Shown: positions 19,132 through 28,491, numbered from the stretch's first letter. The stretch: 64,000 nt of DNA from Nocardia cyriacigeorgica (GCF_029868385.1 NZ_JARWNX010000043.1:239461-303460); one strand, 5' to 3'. Notes: a model not told the origin generated them from the sequence alone. Program-made: numbers and translations.

Positions 19132-19205
19132 ACTTGACTACCTCAAATATCTACCTCTAGCGTGGCGGTATTGCTTGAGGTTCTCAACCATCGACATAGT
19201 CAAGT
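19132..19205. promoter_or_regulatory. MarR operator pair in the MarR/OYE divergent promoter
   Basis: TTGACTACCTCAA (19134-19146) and TTGAGGTTCTCAA (19175-19187) are two dyads of the same TTGA-N5-TCAA form, 41 bp apart start to start. An outer perfect 9-bp inverted repeat, ACTTGACTA (19132-19140) and TAGTCAAGT (19197-19205), encloses both and reaches the ribosome site of the OYE gene. Confidence 0.7.
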
Positions 19206-19224
19206 ACCTACGAGGAGTATTTCA

Positions 19225-20352
19225 GTGACCGTCACCGCCTCCGACGCCTCCCGCACGGCTCAGGTCCTGTCACGGCCCATCACCCTGAACGGTTTGACCG
19301 TTCCGAACCGCATCGTGATGGCGCCGATGACGCGCATGTTCTCTCCCGGCGGCGTTCCCGGTGACGATGTGCGCTCGTACTACGCGCGCCGTGCCGCCGC
19401 TGGCGTCGGCCTGATCGTCACCGAAGGGACCTACGTCGGCCACGATTCGGCCGGACAGAGTGATCGGGTGCCGCGGTTCCACGGTGCGCAACAACTGGCG
19501 GGGTGGGCGAAGGTCGCCGAGGACGTGCACGCGGCGGGCGGCACGATCGTGCCGCAACTGTGGCATATCGGGATGGTCCGCAATCAGGGCGACGAGCCCT
19601 ACGCCGATGCCCCCGCCGTCGGCCCGTCCGGTATCCGCGTCGACGGAACCGAGGGCGCAGGTAAGGCGATGACCCGGCGCGACCTGGACGATGTCATCGG
19701 CGCCTTCGCCGAGGCCGCCGCGGCCGCCGAGCGCATCGGCTTCGACGGCGTAGAACTCCACGGCGCCCACGGCTATCTGCTCGACCAGTTCCTGTGGGAG
19801 CGGACGAACCGCCGCGACGACGCCTACGGCGGTGATCCCGTGGCCCGCACGCGGTTCGCGGCCGAGATCGTGGCCGCGGTGCGGGCCGTCGTGTCGCCCG
19901 ATTTCCCGGTGCTCTTCCGCTACTCGCAGTGGAAGCAAGAGGCCTACGACGCTCGACTCGCCGAGACCCCGCAGGAGCTGGAGGCGATCCTGGCCCCGCT
20001 GGCCGCGGCCGGTGTCGACGCCTTCCACGCCTCCACCCGCCGCTACTGGCTCCCGGAGTTCGACGGCTCGGAGCTGAATCTCGCGGGTTGGACCAAGAAA
20101 CTCACCGGCAAGCCGACCATCACCGTCGGTTCGGTCGGCCTCGACGGCGAATTCCTGCGCGCCTTCACCGGCGAGGGCGCCGAACTCGGCAGCCTCGACA
20201 ACCTCCTCGATCGCCTGGAACGCGACGAATTCGATCTGGTCGCCGTTGGCCGTGCCCTGCTCCAGGACCCGGAGTGGGCGGCCAAGGTACTCGGCGGACG
20301 GATGGACGAGCTGAAGCCCTACGACGCGGCGTCGCTGAAGACGCTGAGCTGA
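19225..20352 (+). CDS. Old yellow enzyme family NADH:flavin oxidoreductase
   Basis: 375 residues from the GTG at 19225, which has GAGGAG 7 nt upstream. FMN-barrel elements: VPNRIVMAPMTRMFS, HGAHGYLLDQFLWERTN with the substrate-binding histidine region, and a late TVGSVGLDG phosphate-binding strand. It should reduce electron-poor alkenes with NAD(P)H. The divergent MarR gene and intergenic dyads point to substrate-inducible expression. Confidence 0.92.
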   Translation: MTVTASDASRTAQVLSRPITLNGLTVPNRIVMAPMTRMFSPGGVPGDDVRSYYARRAAAGVGLIVTEGTYVGHDSAGQSDRVPRFHGAQQLAGWAKVAEDVHAAGGTIVPQLWHIGMVRNQGDEPYADAPAVGPSGIRVDGTEGAGKAMTRRDLDDVIGAFAEAAAAAERIGFDGVELHGAHGYLLDQFLWERTNRRDDAYGGDPVARTRFAAEIVAAVRAVVSPDFPVLFRYSQWKQEAYDARLAETPQELEAILAPLAAAGVDAFHASTRRYWLPEFDGSELNLAGWTKKLTGKPTITVGSVGLDGEFLRAFTGEGAELGSLDNLLDRLERDEFDLVAVGRALLQDPEWAAKVLGGRMDELKPYDAASLKTLS

Positions 20353-20398
20353 TTTCCGTGCGTGCGCTCCCCACAGGGGATGTTCGGCGCGGGCGCAC

Positions 20399-21868
20399 TC
20401 ACGCACCGCCCGCGTAGGGCGGCGGCGCCTGGAAGCCGCCGATCTTCTGCTCGAGCAGTTCGGCCAGCCGCAGCGGGGTTCGGTCCTCGAACATCGGGCC
20501 GATGAGCTGCACCCCCACCGGTAGACCCTCGGGTGAGCGGCCCGCCGGGATGGCGGTAGCGGGCAGACCGGGCATGGTCGCCACACCTGCCAGGACGAGC
20601 TGGTCGAAGTACGGATGTTCGACGCCGTCGATGTCGATGCGCCGATCCTCCAGGCCGCCGCTGTGGTCGTGCGGGTAGGCGGGGGTAGGCGTGACAGGGC
20701 ACACCACGACATCGAATTCGGCGAAGAGCTGCCGCCAGCTGCGGCGGTGCAGTTCGCGACGGTTGTTCGCCTCGACCCAGTCACGGTGGCTGAGCACCAT
20801 GCCGCGCAGCCGGGCCGCATCGAGACTCCGATCGTCCGCGCTCAGGGCGGCGGCGCGGGTCCGCAGCTGTTCGTACACGTCGACGGGAAGGCTCGTGGCG
20901 GCGTTCGACAACATCAACAGCATGTAGAGCGACGCGGCTTCGGCCAGGTCGGGCAGTAGCGGACTGCGCCGTTCGACGCGGGCGCCCTCCTCGACGAGGG
21001 CCTCGGCGACCCGGTTCACGCCCGCCCGCACCGCTGCTCCGGTCGGGATGAGTGGATGGTCCTCGATGATCAGGACCCGGAAGTCGGCCAGCCGCTCATG
21101 GCGTGCGGGCGGCAGTGCGAGGTCGTAGGCGACGCCGTGGGTCAGCGGGTCCGGTCCGGCCATGATGTCGAGCAGGAGCGTGAGGTCGCGGGCGGTGCGT
21201 GCCATCGGACCGACGACGGCCAGATCGAGATCGACCGGCAGAGCCGGCGCGGGCGGGGCGACCATACCGCGAGTCGGGGCCAACCCGAGTGTCGGCTTGT
21301 GCGCGTAGATACCGCAGAAATGCGCGGGGGTGCGCAGCGAACCGGCGAGGTCGGAGCCGATGGACAGTGCGCCGAATCCAGCCGCAAGGGCCGCCGCCGA
21401 ACCGCCGGACGATCCACCGGAGGTGCGGTCGTGATCCCACGGATTGTTGGTGGTGCCGTAGATCTCGTTGAAGCTCTGGATATCTCGCAGCATCAACGGC
21501 ACATTCGTCTTACCGAGCACCACCGCACCGGCCGCCTTCAGCCGCGACACCTGCACCGCGTCCTCGGCCGGCACGTGGTTCGCGTGCTGCGGCATGCCCC
21601 AGGTCGTCGGCAGCCCGGCGATGTCGTAGGACTCCTTGACCGTCACCGGAATACCGAGCAGCGTCAGGTCCTCGCCGCGGTCGCGCGCCTGGTCGGCCCG
21701 GTGTGCGGCGGCTCGCGCACGGTCGAAATCCGGCACACAGATCGCATTGATCAGCTTGTCCTCGCGCTCGATCCGAGCGATCGCCTCCTCGGTCAGTTCC
21801 ACCGAGGTCACCTCACCGGCACGCAGTGCGGTCGCCAGCTCTTCGGCCGATCGAAAATTCCATTCCAT
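20399..21868 (-). CDS. Amidase (amidase-signature family)
   Basis: 489 residues. The Ser-cisSer-Lys triad is readable: Lys78 in PVTVKES, the serines of TSGGSSGGSAA (153-154) and the nucleophile Ser177 in GSDLAGSLR. The family hydrolyses carboxamides. It is not GatA, as gatC/gatB are absent and specificity loops differ. The lipase gene lies about 300 bp upstream on the same strand, so it is probably transcribed separately. No strong ribosome site is seen. Confidence 0.92.
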   Translation of the reverse strand: MEWNFRSAEELATALRAGEVTSVELTEEAIARIEREDKLINAICVPDFDRARAAAHRADQARDRGEDLTLLGIPVTVKESYDIAGLPTTWGMPQHANHVPAEDAVQVSRLKAAGAVVLGKTNVPLMLRDIQSFNEIYGTTNNPWDHDRTSGGSSGGSAAALAAGFGALSIGSDLAGSLRTPAHFCGIYAHKPTLGLAPTRGMVAPPAPALPVDLDLAVVGPMARTARDLTLLLDIMAGPDPLTHGVAYDLALPPARHERLADFRVLIIEDHPLIPTGAAVRAGVNRVAEALVEEGARVERRSPLLPDLAEAASLYMLLMLSNAATSLPVDVYEQLRTRAAALSADDRSLDAARLRGMVLSHRDWVEANNRRELHRRSWRQLFAEFDVVVCPVTPTPAYPHDHSGGLEDRRIDIDGVEHPYFDQLVLAGVATMPGLPATAIPAGRSPEGLPVGVQLIGPMFEDRTPLRLAELLEQKIGGFQAPPPYAGGA

Positions 21869-22163
21869 GAATTCGACGCTAACTGCCCTCCGAATAGGTC
21901 ACGAAACATCATTTCGCGCAATGGGTGAGTAGATCGGGCGCCTCCCTCGATAGAACCGCGAACACTCGTTTCACCGGAGATGTTCCGTCCCTGGTCGCAG
22001 CGCCGGCGATCGGTACGAATTCGGGGCACAGGTCATGCCAGGGCATCGAATTCCGATATGCGCAACGGGATGGATGTCTCGATATTCACCGCGAGCCGCG
22101 GACCACCGCTGATAAATGTGATGGTCAGCCGCGCACCGGGAAATTGGCCCGGATGACACCGCC

Positions 22164-23444
22164 TCAACATATCCGCGGCCCCGGATCGGCACCGGCGATC
22201 ACACCGAGCACCCACGCCACCGTCGCCAGCTCGGGAACGATCTCGGCGCTCAGGTGCTCGGAGGCGGGGACGCGGAAATAGCGCAGGTTCACGCCGCGGT
22301 CGCAGTAGTCGCGCGCGATCCGGTCGAAGGCCAGTTCGGCGGGCAGGAGCTGATCGGTGGTGGAATGCCACGCCAGGATCGGCATATCCGGGGTGTTCTC
22401 CGGGCGCCCGAAGCTCGCTTCCGTGAGCGCCTGCCGCACGATCGGATGCGCCAGCACGTCCGGGTTCTTCAGATAGTTCACCATCGGCCGCAGCAGCGTC
22501 GTCCCGACAACGGTATAGAGGCAGCGGTTGCTCAGGTCCGCGGCGATGCGGGCGCCGTCGGGGGTGAGTTCGTCGCGCAGCAGTCGATCGAATTCGGGGT
22601 AGGCGCGGGCCAATCCGAGCACCGCAAGCCAGCCGGTGAAGTTGGCCTGCGGCTGTGCACCGGAGATCGCATACGGGGCGATCGCGGCCTTGTCACCCGG
22701 AATGCCGCCCTGCGCACTGGCTTTGATCGGCAGCTCGGGAGCGTAGGCGGCGTGCTTCTCGGCCGCCGACGCCGTGGCGTTACCGCCGCCGGAGTATCCC
22801 CACATGCCGATGGGGGAGTGCTCGAGCCCGAGCCCGGCCCGTGTGGCGGCGCGTAGACCGTCGAGGACCATGGTGCCCTCGCTCGGCGACATGATGGCAT
22901 TGGTCTTACCGTCGAAATCGGGCACCGCGACAGCCGCACCGGCGGTGAGGAACTGGCCGATGATCGCGATCTCCTTCTGCACACCCGCCCGCAGCGTGTA
23001 GGAGGGGTTGCATTGCGAGCCGAGGCTGTCGATCGCCTCTTGATACGAGATCAGCGGTCGCGGCCCGAGGCCGAGCCAGGGGATGCCGGGCATGAGCACA
23101 GTGGTCGCGGTGACGACGGGATCGTTCTGCGCATCGGTCGTTCGATAGAGCAACTGTGTGGTGTGTACCGGGACCGGTACACCGAGCGAGTAGGTCTGCA
23201 CGACTCGACTGCGCACGACGTCGCCGGGTGCGTAGCGGTCGATGTCCCCGGGATCGGCGTACCAGGGGTCTTCGTCGGGGGTCGGAATCGGCACCACCGC
23301 CGGATAGACCTGCGCTTCGTTGGGCAGCGGCGGCAGTGGGATGTCGTCGGCGGCAGCCGGAGCCGCGGCGTTGAACAGGGCCACCATCAGGGCAGGTACG
23401 AATGCTCGAACAGCGTGGTGACAGATCGCCGTGCGTCGTTGCAT
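22164..23444 (-). CDS. Secreted lipase (LIP family)
   Basis: 426 residues with a Sec signal peptide (basic start, hydrophobic stretch 13-31, cleavage near APAAADD). The lipase core has nucleophile Ser218 in GMWGYSGGG, Asp364 in HSTTDQLLP and His397 in ASEHLSAE, plus paired cysteines. This is the actinobacterial/Candida LipA-like secretory lipase group acting on acylglycerols or esters. It is divergent from a TetR gene with a complex dyad between, so that regulator is the likely repressor. Confidence 0.92.
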   Translation of the reverse strand: MQRRTAICHHAVRAFVPALMVALFNAAAPAAADDIPLPPLPNEAQVYPAVVPIPTPDEDPWYADPGDIDRYAPGDVVRSRVVQTYSLGVPVPVHTTQLLYRTTDAQNDPVVTATTVLMPGIPWLGLGPRPLISYQEAIDSLGSQCNPSYTLRAGVQKEIAIIGQFLTAGAAVAVPDFDGKTNAIMSPSEGTMVLDGLRAATRAGLGLEHSPIGMWGYSGGGNATASAAEKHAAYAPELPIKASAQGGIPGDKAAIAPYAISGAQPQANFTGWLAVLGLARAYPEFDRLLRDELTPDGARIAADLSNRCLYTVVGTTLLRPMVNYLKNPDVLAHPIVRQALTEASFGRPENTPDMPILAWHSTTDQLLPAELAFDRIARDYCDRGVNLRYFRVPASEHLSAEIVPELATVAWVLGVIAGADPGPRIC

Positions 23445-23471
23445 GGCAGCTCCTTCGATCGAATGTGACGA

Positions 23472-23515
23472 TTACAACATGTTCCCTTGTTATGAACAAG
23501 AGTCCTTGTTTGTAA
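23472..23515. promoter_or_regulatory. Tandem dyads between lipase and TetR genes
   Basis: CTTGTT-ATG-AACAAG (23486-23500) and AACAAG-AGTC-CTTGTT (23495-23510) share their central half-site, giving three alternating copies. Outer TTACAA (23472-23477) and TTGTAA (23510-23515) complete a larger dyad. The AT-rich block lies over both divergent promoters and fits a TetR operator able to bind two dimers. Confidence 0.7.
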
Positions 23516-23528
23516 TGCGTAGCTGGGT

Positions 23529-24215
23529 ATGGTGGGCCTTGTGGTGGCTACCGAAGACGTCGACTCGGCGCGGACCATCGGCGCGCGTGGTCGGCGCATC
23601 CAAGGTCTCGATGCCGACCAACGGCGCGCTCGCCGACGCGAGCAACTCCTCGACGCCGCGTTCGAGTTGATCGCTCGTGACGGTTACGCGGGCACCTCGA
23701 TCGAACAGATCGCCCAGACGGCCTACGTCGGTAACAAGGCGTTCTATGAGCAGTTCGAGAACAAAGAAGCGTGCTATCTCGCCCTGCTGCAATCGATCAG
23801 CGAGCGCATTCAACGCCAGGTGCTCGCGGCGCTCGAGGAAGTCGATGAGGGCGGTGACGCGCCAATGGTCGTGATCGCGGCGTTTGCCCACGCGTTGGTC
23901 GACGACCCACGGGTCGCCGCCGTCACCTTCGGCGAGGCCAGCGGCATCTCGCCGAAAGTGGAGGCCCAACGCCGGGCCAACCGCCGCTGGGCTGCACAGT
24001 TCCTCGAATCACTGTGGCGCCGTGAAGGAATCGTCGCGGAGAGCACCACCCTCGACACCCGCGCGCTCGCCGTATCGACGATCGGCGGGCTGTTCGACAC
24101 GGTCGCCGACTGGCTACACCATGCCGATACCGCGGATATCGACAGTCTCATCTCCGATCTGGCGATGTTCGCCAGGGTGGTCCACGCCGGTATCGCGGCG
24201 GTCTCTGAGGGGTAG
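23529..24215 (+). CDS. TetR-family transcriptional regulator
   Basis: 228 residues. N-terminal helix-turn-helix: FELIARDGYAGTSIEQIAQ then YVGNKAFYEQFENKEACYLA. The C-terminal ligand domain is all-helical. The first 30 residues before the core are arginine-rich. The start is not secure: ATG 23529 has no ribosome site, and GTG codons at 23541-23546 are alternatives. Divergent orientation and the tandem dyads suggest control of the secreted lipase and of itself. Confidence 0.88.
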   Translation: MVGLVVATEDVDSARTIGARGRRIQGLDADQRRARRREQLLDAAFELIARDGYAGTSIEQIAQTAYVGNKAFYEQFENKEACYLALLQSISERIQRQVLAALEEVDEGGDAPMVVIAAFAHALVDDPRVAAVTFGEASGISPKVEAQRRANRRWAAQFLESLWRREGIVAESTTLDTRALAVSTIGGLFDTVADWLHHADTADIDSLISDLAMFARVVHAGIAAVSEG

Positions 24216-24378
24216 GGCGTTCGCCGCGGCGGATTCTGTCGCAGGGTTACGAGTTCGCGGAGGGGCCGAAGGATTCTGTGCGACGGCGTCGGTAGCAGGA
24301 TTGCCCGTTGTCGCGGTCGAATCGTAGGGAAGCGATCGATCCCGTTGCCACGGTCGGCCTCTCGACGATGTGCGGTGG

Positions 24379-25365
24379 TCAGTCGAGTCCGGCGGCGCGG
24401 CGCGCCCGACGGGAGAGGTCGGTGAAGGCGTCGCGCAAGGGTTCCGGGCCGATGACTTCGATGTCGGTGTCGAAACGGGCCGCTGTGGCGGCGAGCGCGG
24501 CCCAGGACCAGGAGCCGATGAGCAGTCTGGTCCGGTCGGGTCCGTGTTCTTCGACGACACCGTCACCGGCGAAGGGGACGACTCGGGTGACGGGCAGATC
24601 GAGGATCACTTCGCCCTGGCAGGGCCAGATGTTCGTACTCTCGGAGCCTTTGAAGCGGGCGGACAGGAACGCGGCGATATCGGTACCCGGCAGTTGGCGA
24701 GGGGTGAAGCGTGGCCCGTTGGGGATGCGCAGTGTCATTCGATCGGCGCGGTGGATTCGCCAGTCCGCGCGTTCGGGAGCCCATCCGATGAGGTACCAGC
24801 GCCCGGCTCTGGCCACCAGATGGTGCGGCTGAACCCGGCGTGGCGGCCCGGGATCGGTGCCGGAGCCGGTCGGTGACCGGTAGTCGAAGCGCAGTTCCTC
24901 GCGGGATCGGATGGCGCTGCTCAGCGCGAGCAGCATGTGGCTGTCGACTGGTGAATCGCCCACGTTATCGGCGGCGGTGATCTCGAGGGCGTCGACGCGT
25001 TGCCGCAGGCGCGCCGGTAGCACCTGCCGCACGGTGGTCAAGGCCCGTGCGGCGGCCTCCGCGATCCCCGCACCGGTCCCCGCGGCGATGCGCAACGCTA
25101 CGGCGAGTGCCACCGCTTGGTCGTCGTCGAACAGCAGCGGCGGCAGCTCACTGCCTGCCTCCAACCGGTAGCCACCCTCGGGGCCCTTGGTGGTCTTGAC
25201 CGGGTAGCCGAGTTCGCGCAGACGATCGATATCGCGGCGCACCGTGCGTTCGCTGACATCGAGGCGCCGGGCCAGGACGCCGCCCGACCAGTCGCGGCGG
25301 ACCTGGAGCAACGACAGCAGCGCGAGCAGTCGGCGCGACGTTGCCGTCGAGGAGGAGGTCGGCAT
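24379..25365 (-). CDS. WYL-domain helix-turn-helix transcriptional regulator
   Basis: 328 residues. An N-terminal winged helix (RRLDVSERTVRRDIDRLREL) is followed by the WYL domain, whose core is RWYLIGWAPERADWRIHRAD, and a WCX-type C-terminus. WYL proteins bind nucleic acid or small ligands and act as repressors or activators. The ATG at 25365 begins the conserved region; a longer frame to 25542 runs through the divergent promoter. Pairing with a divergent VOC-family gene is a frequent actinobacterial arrangement, so that gene is the likely target. Confidence 0.88.
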   Translation of the reverse strand: MPTSSSTATSRRLLALLSLLQVRRDWSGGVLARRLDVSERTVRRDIDRLRELGYPVKTTKGPEGGYRLEAGSELPPLLFDDDQAVALAVALRIAAGTGAGIAEAAARALTTVRQVLPARLRQRVDALEITAADNVGDSPVDSHMLLALSSAIRSREELRFDYRSPTGSGTDPGPPRRVQPHHLVARAGRWYLIGWAPERADWRIHRADRMTLRIPNGPRFTPRQLPGTDIAAFLSARFKGSESTNIWPCQGEVILDLPVTRVVPFAGDGVVEEHGPDRTRLLIGSWSWAALAATAARFDTDIEVIGPEPLRDAFTDLSRRARRAAGLD

Positions 25366-25473
25366 ATCGGTCAGGCTGCCACAAGTAGCGGACGTTCCCT
25401 GACCGGTACCGCTGACAGGGTTGCTCTCGTCGCCGGAAATCACCGGCGGCCTACTTCTCGAGGACGGATCATC

Positions 25474-25941
25474 ATGACGATCAACGCAGTCGCCCACCTG
25501 AACTTCCACGGTCAGGCCCGCGCGGCCCTGGAGTTCTACCAATCGGTTTTCGGCGGCCGGCTCACCCTCGCCACCTACGCCGATTTCGGTATGCGCACCG
25601 AATCACCCGACGCCACCAAGGTCGTATTCGGTCAGATCATCGCCGAGAACGGCTTCCGCGTCATGGCCTACGACGTACCCGGTCCGGACACTCCGATCGA
25701 CCGCTCCGCGCCGACCACCCACCGCGAGAACGGCACAACCCGCACCGAGGAGCCATTCTTCCTATCCGTGCGAGGTGAGTCCGTCGAGGAGGTACGCGCG
25801 CTGTGGGAAGCCCTGTCCGCCGGAGCAACTGTCATCGAGGAGTTCGGCCCAGCGCAATGGGCACCGGCGTTCGGCATGCTGCGCGACCGTTTCGGAATTA
25901 CCTGGATTCTGGATGTGGCAGCGGAGTTTTCGCCGGCTTGA
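25474..25941 (+). CDS. VOC (glyoxalase/bleomycin-resistance fold) PhnB-like protein
   Basis: 155 residues. It begins with the PhnB/YdcZ-type signature HLNFHGQARAALEFYQSVFG and ends with FGMLRDRFGITWILDV. The family has paired beta-alpha-beta-beta-beta motifs; PhnB-like members often lack a full metal site and have unknown substrates. A GAGGA motif lies about 10 nt before the ATG at 25474. It is divergent from the WYL regulator. Confidence 0.88.
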   Translation: MTINAVAHLNFHGQARAALEFYQSVFGGRLTLATYADFGMRTESPDATKVVFGQIIAENGFRVMAYDVPGPDTPIDRSAPTTHRENGTTRTEEPFFLSVRGESVEEVRALWEALSAGATVIEEFGPAQWAPAFGMLRDRFGITWILDVAAEFSPA

Positions 25942-26029
25942 CTTCGGCCGCGTCGCCATAGGCCCTCTCGAAGTCTTCGGTTCGAGGTCGGATTCCGGGC
26001 GTGAAGATCCATTGATCTCCAGTCCGATA

Positions 26030-26287
26030 TCAGCGCAGGGCGAGTGTGTAGACGGCGCGGTCGCGGCCGGGACCTTTGAAACCGGTGGTGACCGATACGC
26101 CGTCGATCTCGTAGTCGCGAATGAATTTCGGCCCCGACAACCGAGGTCGCATCCGGTCACCGAAGTCCACTTCGAGAAATCCGAGGTCTACGTTCCTCGG
26201 TGCTCGACTCCGCCTCGGAGCACGGCCTGGCCCCTGCTCGCAGTGGCCTTCGCTACAATCGAGTGACCATATGACCATTTTGGTCAA
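26030..26287 (-). CDS. Possible small gene or gene remnant in a 365-bp gap
   Basis: The gap 25942-26306 contains no recognised gene. On the minus strand an 85-codon frame ends in about 45 residues that look protein-like (DYEIDGVSVTTGFKGPG, then a short strand and stop) with GC-rich third positions. The N-terminal half is arginine-rich and unlike a real protein, and its ATG lies inside the TGACCA repeat block. It may be the 3' end of a decayed gene. Function unknown. Confidence 0.3.
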   Translation of the reverse strand: MTKMVIWSLDCSEGHCEQGPGRAPRRSRAPRNVDLGFLEVDFGDRMRPRLSGPKFIRDYEIDGVSVTTGFKGPGRDRAVYTLALR

Positions 26288-26307
26288 AAGTATCTACGCT
26301 GTGGTCA
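26264..26307. promoter_or_regulatory. Four-copy TGACCA/TGGTCA operator upstream of the FAD monooxygenase
   Basis: TGACCA at 26264-26269 and 26272-26277, then TGGTCA at 26281-26286 and 26302-26307. The middle two form the perfect dyad TGACCA-TTT-TGGTCA; the last copy touches the ATG of the monooxygenase gene. Likely bound by the TetR protein encoded just downstream of the monooxygenase (inference). Confidence 0.6.
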
Positions 26308-27527
26308 TGGACCTGAACGCCACCCCGCGGCAGCGGGTACTCATAGTCGGACTCGGCATCAGCGGCATCGCCGCCGCGCTGCGGCTGCACCGAGCGGGCT
26401 GGGATGTCACCGTTCTGGAAAGGGCCGCGCAACGCCGCCGCGGCGGTTACTTCATCGCCCTCTTCGGCACCGGGCTCGGCGCGGCCGAACGCCTCGGCAT
26501 CGAACTTCCGGATCGTGTCTCGGCGGACCTCGCCAACTACAACATCGACCGGGCGGGTCGGCGGCGGCGCGGGTTGAGCTTCGCCGATGCGGTGCCGGGT
26601 AGGACACGGCTCGTCGTGCGCGGTGACATCGAAGACGGCGCGTTCAACGCCGTGCCCCCCGATGTGCGGATCCGCTATTCGACGGTTCCCGTCGCGCTGC
26701 GCGAGGATGCCGAAGGTGTGGAGGTCGACATCACCGACCGCGGCTCCGCGACGACGACCACCGAGCGGTTCGACCTCGTCATCGGGGCCGACGGCTTGCG
26801 TTCGACGGTGCGCCGCTTGGCATTCGGGCCCGACGACGGACGCGTGCACCGCCTCGGCTACATGATCGCCGCATGCGCCCTGCCCGCTCCGGTGCCCGGA
26901 TTTCGGAGCCGGGACGGTGTCGTTCTGGCCGAACAGGGACGGTCGGTCTGGGTCTTCCCCTTCGCCGACCGGCCCCCGACCGTCCTGTTCACCTACCGGA
27001 CCGACGATGTGGACGCCGAGTTCACGCGAGCCCCGATCGACTCGCTACGCAAGGTGTTCGGGCCGGAGCCCACCGGCGCAACCCTCGGCTGGCTGCTCGA
27101 CCAATTCGAGCAGGCGCCGAATCACCTGTTCGACAGCGCCGAACAGATCCGGATGGATACCTGGCACCGTGACCGTGTGGTTCTCCTCGGAGATGCCGCG
27201 TGGTGTCTGACGCTCTACTCCGGTATGGGCGCCGCCGTCGGTATGTCCGGTGCCGACCTGCTCGGCACGATGCTGGAACGACACCCGGGTGACATACCGG
27301 CCGCATTGCGGGCATGGGAGGCGCGACTCCGCCCGTTCGTCGAGTTCCACCAGGGCACCGGAATGGCCATGCGTCGTCTCTTCGTTCCCGCCGACGCGAG
27401 GGAACTCCGGATTCGTTCCGCCTTCAATCTGGTGGCGGGGGCTTCGCTCGGTAGGAGGCTGCTGTCGAAACTGGAGCACCGCAGTGAAGCCAACCGGATG
27501 AAGACGATCGATATTGCCGCGGGGTGA
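26307..27527 (+). CDS. FAD-dependent monooxygenase (aromatic hydroxylase fold)
   Basis: 406 residues from the ATG at 26307. Motifs in order: the dinucleotide fold GLGISGIAAALRLHRAGW, the DGLRS segment after FDLVIGADG, and the FAD-ribityl motif GDAAWCLTLYSGMGAAVGMS. This is the single-component flavoprotein hydroxylase family (UbiH/TetX/PHBH-like). Tetracycline inactivation and aromatic hydroxylation both occur in the family and cannot be separated here. No ribosome site precedes the ATG, which may mean a leaderless message. A TetR gene follows 73 bp downstream. Confidence 0.88.
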   Translation: MDLNATPRQRVLIVGLGISGIAAALRLHRAGWDVTVLERAAQRRRGGYFIALFGTGLGAAERLGIELPDRVSADLANYNIDRAGRRRRGLSFADAVPGRTRLVVRGDIEDGAFNAVPPDVRIRYSTVPVALREDAEGVEVDITDRGSATTTTERFDLVIGADGLRSTVRRLAFGPDDGRVHRLGYMIAACALPAPVPGFRSRDGVVLAEQGRSVWVFPFADRPPTVLFTYRTDDVDAEFTRAPIDSLRKVFGPEPTGATLGWLLDQFEQAPNHLFDSAEQIRMDTWHRDRVVLLGDAAWCLTLYSGMGAAVGMSGADLLGTMLERHPGDIPAALRAWEARLRPFVEFHQGTGMAMRRLFVPADARELRIRSAFNLVAGASLGRRLLSKLEHRSEANRMKTIDIAAG

Positions 27528-27600
27528 CCCCTGCGGCAGGCCCGCTCATCCGCTGCCTCCGTGACATCATGGCCCCGACGACCGAATAGGAGGACTCTCG

Positions 27601-28323
27601 ATGACGGGTCAGCTGATCGAACACGACTCGATCAAGGCGGCCAGAATCCTCGACAGCGCGCGCGAACTGGCCCTCCGACACGGCGTCCGCAAGGTGACCA
27701 TCGCCGAGATCGCCAAGTCCGCAGGTGTCGGTAAGGGCACGGTCTACTTGTACTGGGAGACCAAAGAAGACCTGTTCATGGGACTGATCACGCGCGAAGT
27801 ACTGGCCTGGATCGACACCATCAACGCCCAGATCGCCCAGGACCCGCACACCATCCTGCCCCGCAACCTCGCACCGCTGTTGATCCGCACAACACTGGGC
27901 AACCCATGGCTGCGCTGGGTGCGCAACGACGACAGCGCACTACGCCAGCTCGTTCACCGCCCCGCCGACCAGCAACGCTTCATCGACGCCTCACCGAGCG
28001 CGATGGCCAACGTGGTCACCACCACCCTGCGCGCGCACGGAATCGTGCGCGACGACCTCCCGGAACCACAGCAGCGGTACGCGATCCACGCCTTGCTCGT
28101 CGGATTCAGCACCGTCATGGCCGACCCGCCCAGCTCCGGCCCGATCGAGATCGACGACCCCGAAACCGTCCTCGCCGAGGTCGTCCACCTGCTGCTCGAG
28201 CCACCGACCTACCCCGCTGACGGTGTGATCGCAGCGGCTGCCGAAACAGTGCGTGCGCGGTTCACCGAGATTCGTGACGGGTTGCTCTCGCTGATCACAA
28301 CGGGGGCCGCTGGGACCAGGTGA
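27601..28323 (+). CDS. TetR-family transcriptional regulator
   Basis: 240 residues. The helix-turn-helix is in KVTIAEIAKSAGVGKGTVYL with the continuation YWETKEDLF; the rest is a helical ligand domain. The ATG at 27601 follows AGGAGG with good spacing. It lies 73 bp after the FAD monooxygenase and in the same direction, so the pair may be co-transcribed from the operator-bearing promoter at 26264-26307. Confidence 0.88.
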   Translation: MTGQLIEHDSIKAARILDSARELALRHGVRKVTIAEIAKSAGVGKGTVYLYWETKEDLFMGLITREVLAWIDTINAQIAQDPHTILPRNLAPLLIRTTLGNPWLRWVRNDDSALRQLVHRPADQQRFIDASPSAMANVVTTTLRAHGIVRDDLPEPQQRYAIHALLVGFSTVMADPPSSGPIEIDDPETVLAEVVHLLLEPPTYPADGVIAAAAETVRARFTEIRDGLLSLITTGAAGTR

Positions 28324-28491
28324 ACGGGGTGAGGGAGCACTCCAAGCGGTTCGGGCGAATTCTCAGCGGAGGTAACCCCGCTCGGTCGCGATGTGCGACG
28401 CTCATCGTCTTCTACACATCACCACCCGAAATCCCCCGAATTATTCGGTCTACCGCGTCGAACACCCACACTCTGCGGTGTCTGTCGAGGG

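Noticed and set aside
22033..22170. 45-codon ORF overlapping the end of the lipase gene
   Set aside because: No ribosome site, weak codon bias and no recognisable product; kept only as a note because its last 30 residues look mildly protein-like.
25366..25473. CGGTACCG palindrome in the WYL/VOC intergenic region as an operator
   Set aside because: Only 8 bp and GC-rich; such palindromes are expected by chance here.
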